From contig JALNQF010000213.1 of NCBI GenBank assembly GCA_028456385.1, positions 1 to 64,000 of the forward strand: DNA of 64,000 nucleotides, given 5' to 3'. The DNA is from Ophiosphaerella korrae. Taxonomy: Eukaryota; Ascomycota; Dothideomycetes; Pleosporales; Phaeosphaeriaceae. A model generated the notes under the pieces. It searched no databases. It saw only the letters and a program-made list of their open reading frames with translations, and was not told the DNA's origin. Below are positions 1 through 12,010 of the stretch, piece after piece. How positions within the stretch are numbered: the stretch's first letter is position 1; every line of letters starts with the position of its first letter. The translations under genes and the position numbers were made by a program.

Positions 1-2990
1 ATTTATAAACTCTTCTAACTTATCTACTATAAAAGTAGGCTTTATAAGCTTCTTAAGAAGGTCTAGTATATTAGCTAGGAGTATTTATATAAGTAGAGAT
101 ACTAGCGCTTCTATAACTTTTTATATTACCTCTTTAGTATTTAGTTCTAGGGTATTAATCTATATAAGCTTTTTTACGTAGTTCTTTTGTTTATCTATTT
201 TTTTAAGAGGTTATTCTAGATCTATTTCTATTTCTATATTATTAAATTAGGTCTACTTAGATTTAAAGAATTTAGCCTCTTTTTTGTAATTGTTTTGTAT
301 AGCTAGAATAGGTACTAAGGGCTCTTAGGTCCTAAACCCTACTATAGTAATATATATAGTTTTAGTAATATCTTCTTCTACTAGATTTCTTTTTATTTTT
401 AGTTACTATATCTAGAATCTATTATATTCTTCTACGCTTACTATTCTATCTTCTTCTAAATTATCTATTATACCCCTAAGTAAGTTTATTACTACTATTA
501 TCTAAGGCTATACTAGCTATTGTATTATAGGGTTTAGCGTTACCTAAAGGTCTATTTCTCTATACTTTAGGTCTTGTATTCTCTGCTAGATATACTAGAT
601 TATTGTATTATTCTAGTTACCTCTTACTCTAATCTATTTAATAAACCCTTAGTAAGTTTGCTCTATACTCTATTAGTATCTTCTAGTTTCTAGATTAAAC
701 TAAATCTATCTATTAAGTATTAAAGCTTTTCTTTCCTTGTAGTTATTAACGTAGTAATTTAGGTCTCCGCACCTAATATAACTGCAAAAGTCTAAACTTA
801 TACCTACTACGTTGTTCTAATACTAAGGTCCTACGTTATTCTAAAATAGTAGTAGAAGGTTTTTTTAAAATTATAGCTTTATTGCAAAAGGTATTACTAA
901 CTATAAGTTTACTATAGCCTAAAGGGTCTGTAGATACTTATCTACCTTAATTTATCTTTCTATAACTAAGTATACTTCTAGTAGCTAGATAAGTTCTTAG
1001 GCTCTAGTATTTAGGTTATTTATAGCTATAAGAGTAATTACTTAGAGTTTTATTATTTTAAAGTATTCTATAAGATTATTAACTTCTAATTATATAACTT
1101 CTATTCCTAGAGGTATTTAGACTCTCCTCTATCCTTAAGTCTAGTTATAAGAGTTAGGTATAGGCTTTATATTAGGAGGCCTAAATATTCCTTTAGGTAT
1201 TGTATATAGCTATTTCTTATAGCTTACAAGCTTTAGTACGCTTGTAGTTCTCTTAAAGGCTAGGTTAAAATGTTCTACTTATAGGTCTCTCTATACTAGC
1301 TAGTTAAGGTACTTCTAGATTATTTAAAAGTTAAAGTCCTCTACGTTTTTATTACTTAGGTTATATTTATTAAAGACTTTTTGTAAGTAGTACTTATTAA
1401 GTCCTTTTACTAGGTAGTATCTCTTTATAGCTTCTATAATTATTCCTACTTTCTAGTACTTTATAAACTAAGAGCTAAAGTTATTAAAGTAGTCTTAGAG
1501 AGAGAGGTTATCTATAAGTAAGTATTACTATAGCTAAGTTTAGAGTACTTCTTCTATTTCTTCTTATTATGCCTTATTAGACTCTTAGAACTTATTTCTT
1601 ATTACCTCTCTAACCTTTACCTAATCTTTAGCTTTCTCTACCTCTACAAATTTAGTTATACTTTATTTAATAATGTCTTTTCTTATTCTATTACTAAACG
1701 TAATAACGTTATAGATTTAGTCTCTAATAGGCTATCTATAAAAGATTACTTGTTTCTTAATACTATCTAGAAACTCTATTATATTAGTACTAGTAAACTT
1801 AAACTTCTTATCTATAAACGGGTTTTGTTTACTAATGTATACTCTACTACTCTATTCTACTATTATTTTAATAGCTACTATAAGCTAGGTAAATATCTCT
1901 AAAGATATTTTAATTATTAGTTAGAGTATGTTTAGGATAGTAGAGCTATTATCTATTATTAGTGTACTAATTCTTTTAAGTGTATCCTATAGTCCTTTAA
2001 GTATTAGGTTTAAGAGTCTTAAGTTATATAAAGAAGTTCTTAGCTAGTAGAGAGATAGCCTTAGTATAGTCTCTTTATTAGATAATAGGTTAGATCTTAT
2101 AGCTTAGGATTACTTTATAATATTCTTTCTTTTACTTCTCTCTTTATACGTTATTTATCTATAATTGTAGTATACTACTTACTACTACTAGGCTATTTCT
2201 TCTTACTATACTACTTGTTATTCTATTCTATCCTTACTATTTTCTTACTAGTTATTTTTCTATTTTAATATTCCTATTGTCTATGCTTTTACTAGCTGTT
2301 TATTAGGTGCCTAAAGGCTTATTAGGAGCTTCTCTAATATTTCCTATTAGCCTCTTTGTTTTTAGCTAGTTGCGCTACCTACCTTTTATACTACCTACAG
2401 CCCCTTAGGTCTTAGGCTCTATATATTTGTAGCGTATTCTTATTTTTATACTTATACTTATACTATACCTATTTCTATATAAAATAAGTTAGCTTATCCT
2501 TAGTTTTATATATATACCTATTCCTATACCTGTTCCTATGCCTGTTCCTATGCCTATTCCTATACCTATTCCTATGCCTATTCCTATATCTATTCTTGTA
2601 CCTATCTATTCCTATATCTATTCCTATACCTATCTATTCCTATATCTATTTCTGTGCCTTACGCAATAGTGCGTAAGCTAGCGCTCCTAAGGCTAAGGTT
2701 GTAAGTTTAAGTTTTACGTTAGTTGCTATTTGTTGTAGAGTTGTGTGCCTAATATAGATTTAGGGCCTAAGGGCTTATTAGTTTTAGGGATCTTAAACTT
2801 TATTAGCTAAACTAACTCTAAATATTGTTTACCCTCCTATAGGTTATATCCTACAACCTAAGAGCCTATTAGCTACCTTCTCTTGCCTCTCCTCTTTAAT
2901 AGTTCGCCTCCTTATAAGCCCTTAGTACTTGTATTTCTTTAGTAACTACCTACCCTCTTTTTACTATTCCTTTCTTTATAATACTCTACT
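1..2990 (-). mobile_element. RIP-degraded retroelement sequence, probable gag/protease side
   Basis: Extremely AT- and TpA-rich sequence with stops in all frames. On the minus strand, short stretches near the left edge resemble the linker before a gypsy retropepsin (a leucine-rich ILANxxDLL-like run). This gives a tentative gag/protease assignment only. The block ends abruptly near 2990, where plus-strand reverse transcriptase of another element starts, so the two are probably nested or fused. It contains the degenerate minisatellite at 2440-2660. No intact gene is visible. Confidence 0.45.
2440..2660. repeat. degenerate minisatellite, roughly 12-bp unit
   Basis: About 220 bp made of variants of a CCTATTCCTATA-like unit, with some copies shortened to six bases (CCTATA/CCTGTT variants). 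Copies differ mainly by T/C and A/G changes, consistent with RIP acting on a once more uniform array. It lies inside degraded retroelement sequence and may derive from a low-complexity part of gag. Confidence 0.7.
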
Positions 2991-2995
2991 ACACT

Positions 2996-5900
2996 ATATA
3001 TAGACAAAATATAAGATAAGCTATAGAAAGTAAGAATCTTTACAAAACTAGATATCTAGAATACTTACTACTAGATTAGAATTAAGAAAGGTAATAAGTA
3101 AAAAATAGTATTTAGAACACAATACAGACTATATAAATACCTAGTTATACCTTTTAGCTTAATAAACGCACTAGTAGCCTTTTAGGAAAGAATTAACATA
3201 GTACTAAGAGAATACCTAGACGTATTTATATTTATATACTTAGACAATATTCTTATATTCTTAAAAATAGAGGAAGAACACGTATAATATATACACAAAG
3301 TACTAGAGAAACTAGTAGAAAATAAATTGTTTCTTAAAATAAGAAAAAGCGAATTCTATATAAAGGAAATAGATTTCCTTAGGTTTATTATAGAACTAGG
3401 AAAAATTAAGATTAATGTAGAAAAGATTAAGTTAATTAATAAATAGCTAACACTAAAAAACCTAAAAGAGGTATAATAATTTTATAGGTTAGTAAACTTT
3501 TGTAGAAAGTTAATAGTAGGATAGTCTAAAGATATAGAACTAATAACTAGACTTATAAAGAAGGATACACTATTTAAATAGATTAAGGAATATAACAAGG
3601 TATTTAATAAGATTAAGAAGAAGTTTATAAAAAACCTAGTTATTAGAATATATAACCTAGACCTACTAGCGATAGTAAAAATAAACGTATCTAATTTAGT
3701 CTATAGAATAGCACTAATTTAGGAAGACCTAAAGACTAAAAAAGAATACTTAGTTAAATACTTCTCTAAGAAAATAAAAATAGTAGAACTTAACTATCTA
3801 ATTTATAACAAAGAGATACTAGTAATCTAAAAAGTATTTAAATAATAGAGAGTATACTTATAAAGAGTAAAATATTAAACAAAGGTCTATATAGACTATA
3901 GAAATCTTATAGGATTTATACTAAATAAAGAACTATTATAATAATATATAAGATAGTAGGAATTCCTATTAATATTTAATATAGAAATTATATATATAAA
4001 AGAGAAAGATAACTAATTTATAGACGCTCTTAGTAGAAGACTAGACTTATAAGAAGAAGTAAGCGCTACTAGTATAGTTCTAGTTAAGAATAAAGAAGGA
4101 TATCTAGTCTTAAACACACTTAAAATAGCTACAATACTTAAAAGAAAGAGTAGTAAGCTAGATAAATAGATTTAGAAAATATCGTAAGAAGTATCTAAAG
4201 AAATAGAAAAACTAGAAATCTAAGAAGGACTCGTATAAGCCTATAGAAGAATATACATTCTAAAGCAAATTTAAAGAGAATTTATATAACAATTCTATAA
4301 ATTGCTAGTATATAGATACTAAGGTATTAAAAAAACATTAGATAGATTACTACAAGACTACTATATTCTAAAAGCAAGACAACTAGTAATAGAAGTACTA
4401 CAAGACTATATAGAATACTAAAGAAATAAATATAATAGACACGTACTATATAGAATACTATAACTAGTAGAAGTACTAGAATAACTATAAGGAGTTATTA
4501 CGATAGACTTTATTACAAAACTACCTAAGTCTAAAGACCTAATATTAGGAGTTAAGTATAATAGAATCCTAATAATAGTAGATAAACTTATAAAGTATAT
4601 ATACTTTACACTATATAAAGAGAAAAGTAAGATAGAGGTTACTATATATTAAGTCCTAAAAACTATAATAAGCTAATATAGTATACTAGACAAAATTATT
4701 ATAGATAAAAATATACGATTTACATTAAAGCTATAGAAAACAATAATAGCGTAATTAGGAGTATAATATGCTATATTAATAGTATATTATCTACAAACGG
4801 ATAGATAATTAGAACGAATAAATTAGATAGTAGAATAGTATCTAAGATGCTATCTTAACTACAACTAGAACAATTAGGTATAGCTACTACCTATAGCACA
4901 GTTAGTATATAATAGCGTAAAGAATATAGTAATAAGAGTATTACTTTTCTTTGTAAACTATAGACTCGAACCTAATATATATTAAATACTAAGAAATATA
5001 GAATCTTAGACTTTATAAAGAGAAAACTTTGTAAATAGAATAAAAGAAATATACAATTAATTAAGATAGGACGTAGAATTCCTATATAATTAAATAGTAA
5101 AGTACTATAATAAGAAGTATAAATAGGGACCTTAATTTAGAGAAGGAGAAATAGTATAGTTAGTACGAAAAAACATTAAAAGTAAGTAATTAAGTCTAAA
5201 ACTAGATTATATTAAGATAGGACTATACAAGATTAAGAAGAAAGTTATACTAGTTATATTTAAACTAAAACTACTAAGTAAAATAAGGATATACCTAATA
5301 TTCTATATAGCCCTACTAGAATAAGTACTACAAGAAGTAGAACTACTAGTGTACAAAGTAGATACGTATAGAGAACAAGAAGAATAGGAAGTTAAAAAAA
5401 TTCTAGTACACTAGTTCGATAATAGTAGGAACTACTATTTAGTAGAATAGATAGGTATAGACAAAAAAGGATAACTATAAGAAGAAATATATAAACTAGA
5501 AGATAATCTTAACTACTTTAAGAAACTAGAGGACTTCTAAAGTTAAAACCCTCTAGACAACCTTATAGTAAACTAAGAAAATTAGTATTACTAGTGCTAA
5601 ATAGAGAGACGTTAGGAACGTCTAACGCAATAGAAGCTAGAATAGCCTAAACTATATCCTTAAGGTCTATCTTAGTCTCTAAGGCACGAGACTATTTAGA
5701 TAATTTAGCGTTATTATAAGCCTTTATCTTACAAAAACACTTAATATAAGAATAAAGATCTACTAGCTTATAAAGAGTTAGCTTATACTTAGCTTTAGCT
5801 TCTACAAGCTATAATAATAGTGTCTCTTAAGCCTAGTTAATAGCTTACCCTATACAACTTAGTAAGAAGAAACTATATAGAAATTAAGTACTTACACTCT

Positions 5901-6635
5901 ATAAGAGAAACACTAGACAGTATATACTTGTACTAAATATTAGCTAGAATATACTTATTATAGTGTTTACTATCCTTTAAAGATATAAGACAAGTAAGCT
6001 TTAATTAAGTATAATAGGCGTAGAGAAATATTTTAACTTTATTACAAGCGATATAAGTAACAAGAAAGAGTTTATTATAGTTAGAACGCGAAGATATAGA
6101 GAATAATAAAGAGTTAGAAATAAATAAAGAAACTAGACTAATAACCTTAGGCCTAGGGTAGAGAAATAAGAACCTACCTAGAGAGAAAAATAGTGTTATA
6201 GCTATAACAAAAGAAAACTAATTTAAACTAATTAGCCCTACTATAGATAACGACAATATATATAATCTATAGGATAACAAACTAGACTAGGAGACTAACT
6301 ATAATAAGGATACGTAATAAATTCGCGATTCGCGATCTTAGTAAATACAAAGTACAAAGCTAAGTACGTAATAAATTTATAATTCGCGATCTTAGTAAAC
6401 ACAAAGTATAAAGCTAGCTAAGAAGCCTAGGTATATAGTTAGTAGTAATGCGCATTATTAGGATAGTATTAGTAATTTAATTATTAACTACAAGCGATAA
6501 TACTAAGATAGTTGCGAAATATCTTTTATTATTTATAGCTTATTGCAGATTACTATATAAGCTTTTGTTATTACCTTTTAATCTACTAACAACTCCTAGG
6601 TACTAGGAAGTTAACCCTAAGTGACACGGATTACA
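2996..6635 (+). mobile_element. Ty3/gypsy chromovirus, 5'-truncated, RIP-degraded
   Basis: Plus-strand pol is readable through many stops. It runs: reverse transcriptase from about 3000, with the catalytic box at 3238-3249 reading YLDN instead of YLDD (a G-to-A change); RNase H to about 4030 (DALSRR at its end); integrase about 4500-5100, with an IDFITKLPKSK start, a DKNIRFT block and a TDRQLERINQ block supplying the D,D,E residues; and a chromodomain-like end near 5400-5540 (YYLVE..GID). It ends in the LTR at 6194-6635 in the same sense. The 5' part (gag, protease, first LTR) is missing, because readable homology starts mid-RT at about 2996. A second member of the family is the minus-strand element at 30563-37729. 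Confidence 0.88.
6194..6635 (+). repeat. LTR of the gypsy chromovirus (3' LTR)
   Basis: Begins TGTTATAGCTATAACA and ends GTGACACGGATTACA, matching the reverse complement of the LTR at 38274-38718 over its whole length, including the AACTAATTAGCCCT and CGCGATCTTAG blocks. It has the same orientation as the upstream pol and is therefore its 3' LTR. Flanking pentamers (AATAG, TTTAG) do not match, as expected if its partner LTR is lost. It interrupts the RT reading frame of the minus-strand gypsy element that resumes at about 6640. Confidence 0.82.
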
Positions 6636-6639
6636 TTTA

Positions 6640-9183
6640 GCTTGTTTAATATCTACTAGTACTTTATCTAGCTAGATAATATACTCTAATATATATAGTT
6701 ATACTCTTAGTAAAACTATTTTTCTTTTATAGTTTTCTTTTAGGCCTCTATAAGTAATATTATTAATAAAAAGTATAGTATAAAGCTAATAGTTTCTTAA
6801 AACTTTACTATTTATTTTTTAGAAAGTAGTAACTAAGTTAGTTATACTTTATAGTAGAGTATACTACTAAAGTAAACTAACTAGAGTTTAGATTATAGTT
6901 ATATCTTTACTATTTATATATAGTATTATCTAATTATATTTAAAGAAATAATCTATTAAGAATACTATTTTATATCCTATAAATTACTCTAAGAACTTAT
7001 TAGCTATTAGCGCTAGATTTATATCTTTATAAGTTACTTTATTTAAGTATTAAGTATTATTAATAGGTCTATACTTCTTATCTTTCTTAGTAACTATATA
7101 CTATAAGTTCTTATACTAACTATTACTTCTCTCTATAGCGCCTTAAAGTAATTAATTATTAAATATTTTATCTATAATTTCTTCTAGAGATTTTAGTATA
7201 CTAAATCCTTTAACTTACTATACTTTATATAGTATTATATAGATCTAATATAGTAGAGAGACGTTTTTACTTATTTAGCCTAATTTAGAGAAGTTAAAAG
7301 CTATAGCCTCTTCTCTATTAATTATTATTTCTTTAAAGAGATAGATCTCCTCTAGAGTAAGCTATTATCTTAACTTTTATTTAGCTATCTTTTCTTAGGT
7401 TAGCTAAGTCTTTTTTAAAAAAGTAGTATATCTTTATTTAAATAAATTATTAAATAGTCTAATATCTAGCTCTTTTATACTAAGCCTTAGTAGTTAGTTT
7501 TCTTTTATAATCTCTTTTTAATCTTCTTAACTAAAGTTATTAAGCTCTTCTAGCCTTAGATTATTTATAGGATAAATTTATCTACTACCTTCTTATATAA
7601 AGTATAGATAAATATTAATTTTATCTTTTCTTTTCTTTAAGCTTCTTTATTAAGCTAACTTATTATAGCGTAGTAATTATTATTCTTAAAGACTTAGTCT
7701 TTATTAATACCTTTATCTTTAATTTTCTCTTTTTATAACTACTAAAGCTATTTATCTTTATTAAATCTAGTATTACTATAAAATCTATTTAAACTAGTAA
7801 TAAACTTTAGTTTAGCGATATTTAATATTAATAAATAGTAGCTAGTAGTAGGTTTTAAGATTTTACTTACTTATACTAGTAATCCCTTCTTTTTAAGTTC
7901 TATCTTCTCTATATATTCTAGGTATAGTAGTACTAGATTAGAAGTAATAAAGGTAGTATTTCTTCTACTATTTTCTAATAGAATCTTATAAGTTATTCTT
8001 CTAAATATATTATATTATATAGCTAACTATACTATAGTATACTATAGACTACCTAATATAGCTAACTTTATAAGATTTACTATAATCCTAAAGTATATTA
8101 TTATTATTACTTTACTTATTTATATATAGATATTTTATACTATTTTTATAAATAGATTAAGACTTCTATTTACTATAATTACTCTTTCTAGATTAATTAG
8201 ATCTTAGAGTATTTCTTTATATAGGATTCTTAGTACTCTTACTATACTTAGCTTTAGTAAGTTTATTTACACTCTAGTATCTATTAGATACCTAACTTTA
8301 TTCTTACTAAAGTTAGCTTAATATATAAGTAAGTTGTATTATATATAAGTTTATCTTACTAATCTTTTTTTTTAAGCTATATCTTTATAGTTAACTTAGT
8401 TTAGCTTTTCTATAAATATATTTCTATTTCTATTAGCTTTATACTTTATTTAAGTATTTTACGTAGATATACTAAGTCCTAATACTTACTCTAAGTTTTA
8501 GCCTTTATTTAGTAATATTTACCTAATAGATTCTAGGTATACCTAGAATCTATTAATTAGCTAAGAGCTACGCGCTAGTACTCTAATTAGCTTATTTAGT
8601 ATATAAGCCTCTACTACTATATTTATAGACTTACTTTTACTTATATTCTTTATTAAGCTTATTAGATTTATAACTTTTTACCTAATACTAGCTTTATTTA
8701 TTAAATCTAATATTTTTACTCTTTTTATATCTTATTTTAGTATAGTAGCTAGGATCTTATTTAGATATAATTAAGCTAACTTAGCTAGTTCTTTATTTTC
8801 TACTTTAGTAAAAGTAACTTTCTTTCTCTTAATAACTTTTATAAAGTTTTCTAACTATTCTATACATTACTCTTAAAATACTAGTTTAACTATATTATTA
8901 TTAGAGTATATAAAGCTTTCTTTCTTATCTATAATCTCTATAATATAATTTATTATAAGTACTTTATCTTTATATAGATTAGATTAGTTAGTAAGTACTA
9001 TAGATTTTTACTTTCTCTTTTTAATTACTCTTTATTATACTTACTATAATACTTTATCTACTATATAATACTTCTTTAGCTTACCTTTTATAGTAGTATT
9101 TATAGTATTAGTCTCTATTAGTAAACTATTACCTAGTATAATTAAATCTTAATCTACTTTATCTAAAATAAAAAGTTCTATAT
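6640..9183 (-). mobile_element. second gypsy-type retroelement, RT on minus strand, RIP-degraded
   Basis: Minus-strand translation of about 6640-7400 (stops read as Q/W) gives a gypsy reverse transcriptase: a YIVTKKDKKYRPIN fingers motif, a DxxxxYNQ-like palm segment, and the end of the domain running straight into the LTR boundary at 6635. It differs from the chromovirus RT at 2996-3960, so it is a separate lineage. The LTR at 6194-6635 appears to sit inside this RT. The remainder, to 9183, is too degraded to assign and includes a 32-bp perfect palindrome at 8524-8555. Confidence 0.6.
8524..8555. repeat. 32-bp perfect palindrome
   Basis: A perfect inverted repeat without spacer, centred on GTATAC (half-site TAATAGATTCTAGGTA). 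It lies in RIP-degraded retroelement DNA. No function is assigned; it could be a collapsed terminal inverted repeat or simple chance-plus-slippage in AT-rich sequence. Confidence 0.8.
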
Positions 9184-9420
9184 TGTAAGGGAGTTATCCC
9201 TTATGTCTCTTATTTTCGCACTAATATTAGTAAGTTTACATCTTACTAATATTGTAAACTTACTAACATTTAACTACCTTTCTACTTTTAGTTAGCGCTT
9301 AGTAAGCTACTAGGTATATATACCTAGTACTTACTTAGATAGCTTTATCTACTATTTACTCTTTTTAGTTAATTATTAAAACTACCTTATTAAGTTATCT
9401 TGCGTAAAGTCTACTATATA
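9184..9420 (+). mobile_element. Copia-type solo LTR, RIP-mutated
   Basis: Starts TGTAAGGGAGT and ends in the RIP-altered equivalent of CTACCTTACA (here CTACTATATA). It aligns with the reverse complement of the GC-richer copy at 41308-41529 through a shared inner block ending TTATCTTGCGTAAAGTCTAC. Flanks are TATAT on both sides, a possible 5-bp target duplication, although that pentamer is low-complexity here. No internal pol is seen on either side, so it is called a solo LTR. Confidence 0.75.
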
Positions 9421-11557
9421 TATATATTATTTTATAAGTAATAAAAGATAACTTTAAAAGTAAGCTACTAAAGTTCTTAAATCTTTATATTTTAAAATTT
9501 AATAACTTTATTCTCTAATATTTAAAGCTCCTAAAGCTATACTTATTACTTAGTAGCTCTACTAAGTTTAGAGCTAATTTATCTAAAGTCTTAAATCTAT
9601 TTTATTAAATAATTCTATTTTTATAGTAAAAGTAAGCTTATCTAATATATTATTAGTAACTTTAAAGAAGTTTCTAATCTTACCTTTTAACTAACTAAGC
9701 TAAAACCTTAATAGTATTAGTCTTTAGAATTTTCTTAGGACTTTATATTTTAGGCTATAGAAGAAAGTTTTCTTCTAAGTATTTATATTAATATAGAAAC
9801 TAATCTATCTTATTTTTACTAGAACTTAGTATAGTTTATAATCTTTAGCTATATAGTTTAACTTATTATATTTATTATAAGTATTAATATATTTACTCTC
9901 TCTAATCTACTTTATACAATAGTTAGGGTCTAATATTAAAAGAGTACTTAAGATATAAGAACTAATATTTTACTACTAAAGCCTCTACTAAGATATAAGA
10001 TATAAAGTAAGTATAGTTTACTTATTAGTTTAGAATTAGCGTAGTTACTAGGTACGTAGTAATCTTATTAATTTCTACTAAGTTAATTTTTATATTACTA
10101 AGAGTATTAATAGAATCTTATACTTTTAGGTCTATATTATCTATAAGCTTTATAGACTTCTTTAATTCTTTAATCTTATTAATTACTACTTTTAAGTCGT
10201 ATATAGATAGTTTAGGTCTACTAGTTTTACTCTTACTAGCTACTTAGTATATAAGCTTTATATTTTCTATAGTTTTCTTAGCTACTATATTTTTTATTTC
10301 TACTCTTTATTACTATATCTTCTTAGTATAAAGATAGATCTTATTAGAGTTATAAGTATTTTATTTTTATCTAGTTAGACTATCTAGTATATAATAAAGG
10401 ATTTACTTTTAGTTTTATACTAGGAGTCCTTTAAAAAAGTAGTAACTTACTTTACTTTTACTAACTTCTCTTACTATAATATAAGCTTTACTATACACTA
10501 TATAACTAGTATAGTAAGTAAATAGGCCTAGAAAGGTTTAAGATACTTCTAATATATAGGCTTCTAGAAATAAGTAGGTACTTATATATTAGGTAGTATT
10601 TTTATCCCTCTAGTACTCTTTTATTATATCTTAGACCTCTTCTTGTTAATTTTCCTTATATAGCTTTATTTACTTAATAAACCTCTTAATATATATATTA
10701 TAGAAGTCTAGGAGTATACAAAGCCTTTATACTATATTATAGCTACTATTCTCTATATAATAATTAAATTTATTAAAGAACTTAATAACTTTAGTTCTAT
10801 TAAATACTAAGCTATATTAGCTAGGTTTTATCTAAATTAGTACCTTACTAGTACTATTACCTATTATTAAACTAGGTATATTTATTCCTTAAGCTAAATT
10901 AAGTGCCTCTAATACTTCTAAAGTAATAGCTTAGTTAAAGGTAGAGTATATAGTACTTAGTTTAGAAGGTTATTTCTTCTTACTTAGTATACTAGGACTA
11001 GTTTTAATAGTACTAAACTTTATAGCTCTTAATACTATTAACGTTTTTACTATACTTAGTTAGCTATTTTCTTTAGAGTATACTTCTTAAAAGTTATTAC
11101 TAGATAGCTAAATATTTTTTAGTTAGAGGACTATTCTCTAGTTAAATAATAAATACTTAAGCAATAAGTACTTTAGTATAAAATTACTTAAGCGTTAGAC
11201 TAATAAACTAAATAGTTACTAATTATTCTTAATTACCTACTTCTACTAAGCTTTTTATATATATCTATCTTCTTCTTAGAAAGTAAAGGTATAGCTAGTT
11301 ACTCTTAAGTATTCTATAGTTTAGTTCTCTTTTTAGTATAGGGTTCTATAAGTTATATTACTATACTAGTCTTAGTATTTTAGCTCTCTTATTAGCTCTT
11401 TTAGTATTATAACCTAGAGTTATAATCTAATCTAGTTCTAAACTTAGTTTAGCTTAACTTTATATTCTTTATACCTAGCTCTATTTAGATAATATATATA
11501 AACGCTAGTATATATCCTTGTCTTATCTTCTAATTTCTAATTTCTTAGGGTTAAACT
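9421..11557. mobile_element. RIP-degraded transposon DNA, family unclear
   Basis: AT-rich and stop-dense. The minus strand around 10250-10900 gives a long basic, glutamine-rich readable stretch when stops are ignored, suggestive of a gag-like protein, but no diagnostic motif (zinc knuckle, protease, RT) was found. No host gene is supported. Confidence 0.4.
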
Positions 11558-12010
11558 TATTATAGGCGTAACAAGAGAAATAGAGATAGAACTAATTAGT
11601 CTTAACTTAAGTACTAATAAAGTATAGGATAAGTAGAGTAACAATCTAGATTAGGAAATAACCTATAATTAGGATACGTAATAAAATTTATAGATCTATA
11701 AAGTGTATAGATAAGAAAGTATTATAGATTAATAGATTAGTAATCTATAATCTATAGTCGCTAAGACTAGATACAAATAATAGATTAATAGATTAGTAAA
11801 AGTATATAGGAAGTAAGGATATATATTATTAGGATAGTATTAGTAATCGAATCTCTAACTAAGAGCAATAATATATTAATATCGTAAACCGTGTTCTATT
11901 ATTTATAGTTTATTACTTACTTACAATATATACTTTAGTTATTAACTTCTAATTTACTATAAACTCTCTCTAGAGGTTACTTATAGTTTATAATAGGTAG
12001 CCCTATTACA
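11558..12010 (+). mobile_element. solo LTR of the gypsy chromovirus family, with TSD
   Basis: About 453 bp starting TATTATAGGCGTAACAAGAG (RIP form of TGTTACAGGCGTAACAAGAG) and ending in an ATTACA that replaces GTAACA. It matches the LTR sense of the element at 30563-37729. It is flanked by identical pentamers AAACT (11553-11557 and 12011-12015), a perfect target-site duplication. With no internal sequence adjoining, it is a solo LTR left by LTR-LTR recombination. Confidence 0.88.

Noticed and set aside
2440..2660. Possible CRISPR or telomere-like array
   Set aside because: The unit is about 12 bp, degenerate and spacerless, and is not a telomere TTAGGG repeat.
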